Shown one piece after another: positions 31,146-33,218 of a stretch of DNA of 33,218 nt. A program made the translations under genes and the position numbers. Source of the DNA: CAZVEV01 sp964625865 (GTDB lineage Bacteria > Planctomycetota > Phycisphaerae > SM23-33); NCBI GenBank assembly GCA_964625865.1, contig CAZVEV010000036.1:1-33218 (forward strand), given 5' to 3'. Numbering within the stretch: the stretch's first letter is position 1; each line of letters starts with the position of its first letter. The notes below the pieces were generated by a model. That model saw nothing but the letters and a program-made list of their open reading frames with translations, was not told the DNA's origin and did not search any database.

Positions 31146-33218
31146 CTACCTCTCGTCATGCGGCAGGGGGGCGGTGCGGCTGCGGGCGGTGGCGAAGGTC
31201 GGGACGGGGCGGAAGTTCTTGTGGTCCTTGTACTGGAGGTTCTTGCGCCCGTAGTACGTACCGTAGTACTGCCCGTTGGAGTCGACCCACGTTGTCAGGC
31301 GGATCATCTCGGCCTGTGAGAGTTTGACCTTCTCGTGGACCTTGGCGAGCTTGGTCGCCTTTTCCGCCAGCCGCGCGTTCTTCAGCTTGACCTTGCCCTT
31401 TGCGTGGATGGCGACCAGCAGACTCGCGTGTGAGCCGAGGCTCTTCGCGGGCAGGTAGTGGACGTTGCCCGTCTTGGGGTGGTTCTCGCCGATGATCCGG
31501 AAGACGCGGCGGCGGAGCAGGTTCTCGTACGAGACGTTGAACATCTTGGTCAGCGTGCCGCTGAGGTCCAGGCCCGCCTTGGGCTTCTCGCCGGAGTGGC
31601 ACTTGACGCAGTGTCTGTCCAGCACGGGCTGGACGTCGGTGACGTAATGCAGCGGCTTGGCGCCGGTTACCTCGCCGGGTTGCGGGCCCGGCGTCGACGG
31701 GGCGCGCCGCACCGCCAGCGTCGTCCGCCCGGTGGGGATCGCCGGGGCGTCGTTGGGCAGTTCGTGACAGCCGATGCAGGTGCGGCTCTCGCCGGGCTTG
31801 TAGTTCACGCACGTCCGCTCGCGCTGGACCTCCATGTAGTCGGCGTCGAGGGCCTGGAAGAAGACGTTGGCGTCGGCGGGTACGTAGAAGTGGGCCGACC
31901 CGTCGGCTTCCACGGGCACCACGCCGTGCTGGACCTTCAGCCCCAGGTGCGTGTTCAGCGTGATCGTCGAGTGCTGCTGGTCCACGCAGTCGCCGCCCCA
32001 GTACCGCCTCGCCGCCCAGGGTCGCGGAATCTGCTCGTTGACGCGGATGTACTTGATCGTGCCCGGCTCGACGTCCTCCATGCCGTGGTAGATGTTCGTC
32101 ACGACGCAGACGGCGAGGTCCTTTTTCGCGAGTTTCTTGTCGATGGGGCCGCGAAGGATCGGGGGCGTCTTTCGCGGGCGAAGGGGCATCGGCTGGAAGC
32201 AGCCAATCGCGCTGTCCTTGTGGATCAGGGCCGTCTCACCGGCGGCGTCCAGCAGGAACAGGCCCCAGTTGACCATGTCGTTGTAGTGCTTGCCCTTGTT
32301 CATCGAAACCAGGAAGAACCCGGCCGACAGCGGATAGGGGTCCTTGAAGTACCGCGTCGTGCCCCATTTGCTCGCCCGATCGTGCCAGAACCCGCCTTCG
32401 CGACGGATGTCGATGTCCGGTGTGATGTACGTCATCGGCTCGCGCGTGCGGATGTTCTTCGTCGTGTCGGCCACGATGATCGTGCCGATCGAGTTCTGCG
32501 GATAGTGCGGCACGCCGGTGAAGACGAACTTCGTGTTGGTCCCGGGGATGGGCCTGCCGTGGGTGAACGTCGGCGGGAAGGCGATGTCGTTGCCGTAGAT
32601 CTCCGACTGTCCCGTCCCGTCGGGCCGGACGGCCCAGAGGCACTTGTTCGAGACGGCGCCCTTGTCGAGATACTCCCACCGCGTGTACATGATCCGCCCG
32701 TCGTTGGTCATCGCCGGGGTCGCCTCGCTGACGGAACTGTTGGTCAGCTTCTGCATGTTCTTGCCGTCGGCGTCCATCACGTACAGCAGCGTTGTGGTGA
32801 AGATGTCGGGCGAGTCGCAGAGGATGCCGTACTGGCATCGCGTGGAGATGAAGCAGATCCGCCCGTCGGGCAGGTAGCAGGGGTCCATGTCGTCCGTGCC
32901 GTGGTGGTAGCCTCGCTTGTACATCTTGACCAGGTGGGCCTCGTTGTCGGCCGGGAACGTCAGTTGCTTCAGCCCCGTCCCGTCAGTGCGGACCTCCCAG
33001 ATGCGAAAGCCCTCCTCCTGGGCCTTCTTCCACGCGAAGACCACGCGCTTGGCGTCGAAGGACAGGTCGTAGCGCCCGAAGATGCCCTCGCCCAGCGACG
33101 GGGCGAGGTCCGTCTGCTCGCCGGTCTTGAGGTCCAGCTTGCACAGCGAGCCGCCGAACTTCTTGCACCCGTTGATGAAGTCGGTGTAGTAGTGGTTCGA
33201 CTGGTACTTGAACCGCTT
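31146..33218 (-). CDS. HzsA-related protein with TolB-like propeller and c-type haem sites (5' end outside window)
   Basis: At least 690 residues, with the N-terminus cut off by the window edge; the frame is open to base 33218, where it reads KRFKYQSNHYYTDF. The first part has TolB/PD40-type propeller repeats (RIWEVRTDGTGLKQLT, YLPDGRICFISTR, YVMDADGKN, GRIMYTRWEYLDKG). The middle matches the hydrazine-synthase-alpha-type domain common in planctomycetes. Two CxxCH haem sites follow: CIGCH (31764-31778) and CVKCH (31596-31610, with SGEKPKAGLDLS behind it). Most members of this family are not in anammox bacteria and have no known reaction; hydrazine synthesis should not be assumed. It is probably exported, as c-haem attachment requires. 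An internal ATG at 33044 is not the start. The stop TAG is followed after one base by the heptad array. Confidence 0.85.
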   Translation of the reverse strand, partial: KRFKYQSNHYYTDFINGCKKFGGSLCKLDLKTGEQTDLAPSLGEGIFGRYDLSFDAKRVVFAWKKAQEEGFRIWEVRTDGTGLKQLTFPADNEAHLVKMYKRGYHHGTDDMDPCYLPDGRICFISTRCQYGILCDSPDIFTTTLLYVMDADGKNMQKLTNSSVSEATPAMTNDGRIMYTRWEYLDKGAVSNKCLWAVRPDGTGQSEIYGNDIAFPPTFTHGRPIPGTNTKFVFTGVPHYPQNSIGTIIVADTTKNIRTREPMTYITPDIDIRREGGFWHDRASKWGTTRYFKDPYPLSAGFFLVSMNKGKHYNDMVNWGLFLLDAAGETALIHKDSAIGCFQPMPLRPRKTPPILRGPIDKKLAKKDLAVCVVTNIYHGMEDVEPGTIKYIRVNEQIPRPWAARRYWGGDCVDQQHSTITLNTHLGLKVQHGVVPVEADGSAHFYVPADANVFFQALDADYMEVQRERTCVNYKPGESRTCIGCHELPNDAPAIPTGRTTLAVRRAPSTPGPQPGEVTGAKPLHYVTDVQPVLDRHCVKCHSGEKPKAGLDLSGTLTKMFNVSYENLLRRRVFRIIGENHPKTGNVHYLPAKSLGSHASLLVAIHAKGKVKLKNARLAEKATKLAKVHEKVKLSQAEMIRLTTWVDSNGQYYGTYYGRKNLQYKDHKNFRPVPTFATARSRTAPLPHDER

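Noticed and set aside
31146..33218. Evidence for anammox metabolism
   Set aside because: HzsA-related proteins are widespread in non-anammox planctomycetes and no other hydrazine gene is visible.

Overview
The window reads as a chromosomal piece of a GC-rich Planctomycetota genome, most likely a Phycisphaerae-like metagenome assembly. That placement is an inference. It rests on secreted proteins typical of the phylum (a formylglycine sulfatase, a PQQ-type propeller protein with a methyltransferase-like N-terminus, paired LamG-type proteins, a hydrazine-synthase-alpha-related c-type haem protein), on frequent GTG/TTG starts, and on a 100-N scaffold gap. No tRNA, rRNA, CRISPR, integrase or transposase gene was seen.

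Layout. 40-4972: cell-elongation cluster mreC-mreD-PBP2-rodA, one tight operon. 4973-6600: a DUF5658-like membrane protein on the minus strand, a hairpin-rich intergenic stretch with a promoter- and terminator-bounded small-RNA candidate, and a cytochrome c gene remnant broken by a 7-bp duplication. 6598-12207: PfkB-family sugar kinase, sulfatase and a giant propeller protein, plausibly polysaccharide use. 12223-13955 (minus): larC (nickel-pincer cofactor) coupled to a small membrane-anchored protein. 14399-19270: hisF-pilT-degenerate PilB-like-CvpA-like, a run of close or overlapping genes that joins histidine synthesis to type IV pilus-type ATPases. 19275-20099 (minus): an alpha/beta hydrolase-like lipoprotein lacking the nucleophile serine. 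20376-22228: FAH-family enzyme and scpB. 22492-25916 (minus): a stand-alone glycogen-binding (CBM48/AMPK-beta-like) domain and an 878-residue fusion of an Old-Yellow-Enzyme barrel to a GltD-like module. 26158-29443: two tandem LamG-type paralogues, the second running into an 80-bp tandem repeat array interrupted by the assembly gap. 29997-31088: S49 signal-peptide peptidase. 31146-33218 (minus): a HzsA-related protein running off the window edge.

The most unusual non-coding signal is a family of GATTnnn heptanucleotide arrays. They abut or overlap the stop codons of both members of two convergent gene pairs (rodA/DUF5658 and sppA/HzsA-like). A further array, in reverse orientation, sits in frame inside the propeller gene as an interdomain linker. 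I did not recognise a complete new defence or mobile system. The better leads for novelty are these heptad arrays, the small-RNA candidate at 5975-6066, the 80-bp array with its long inverted copy after the LamG pair, the ATP-site-degenerate PilB-like protein beside an intact PilT, and the OYE-GltD fusion.
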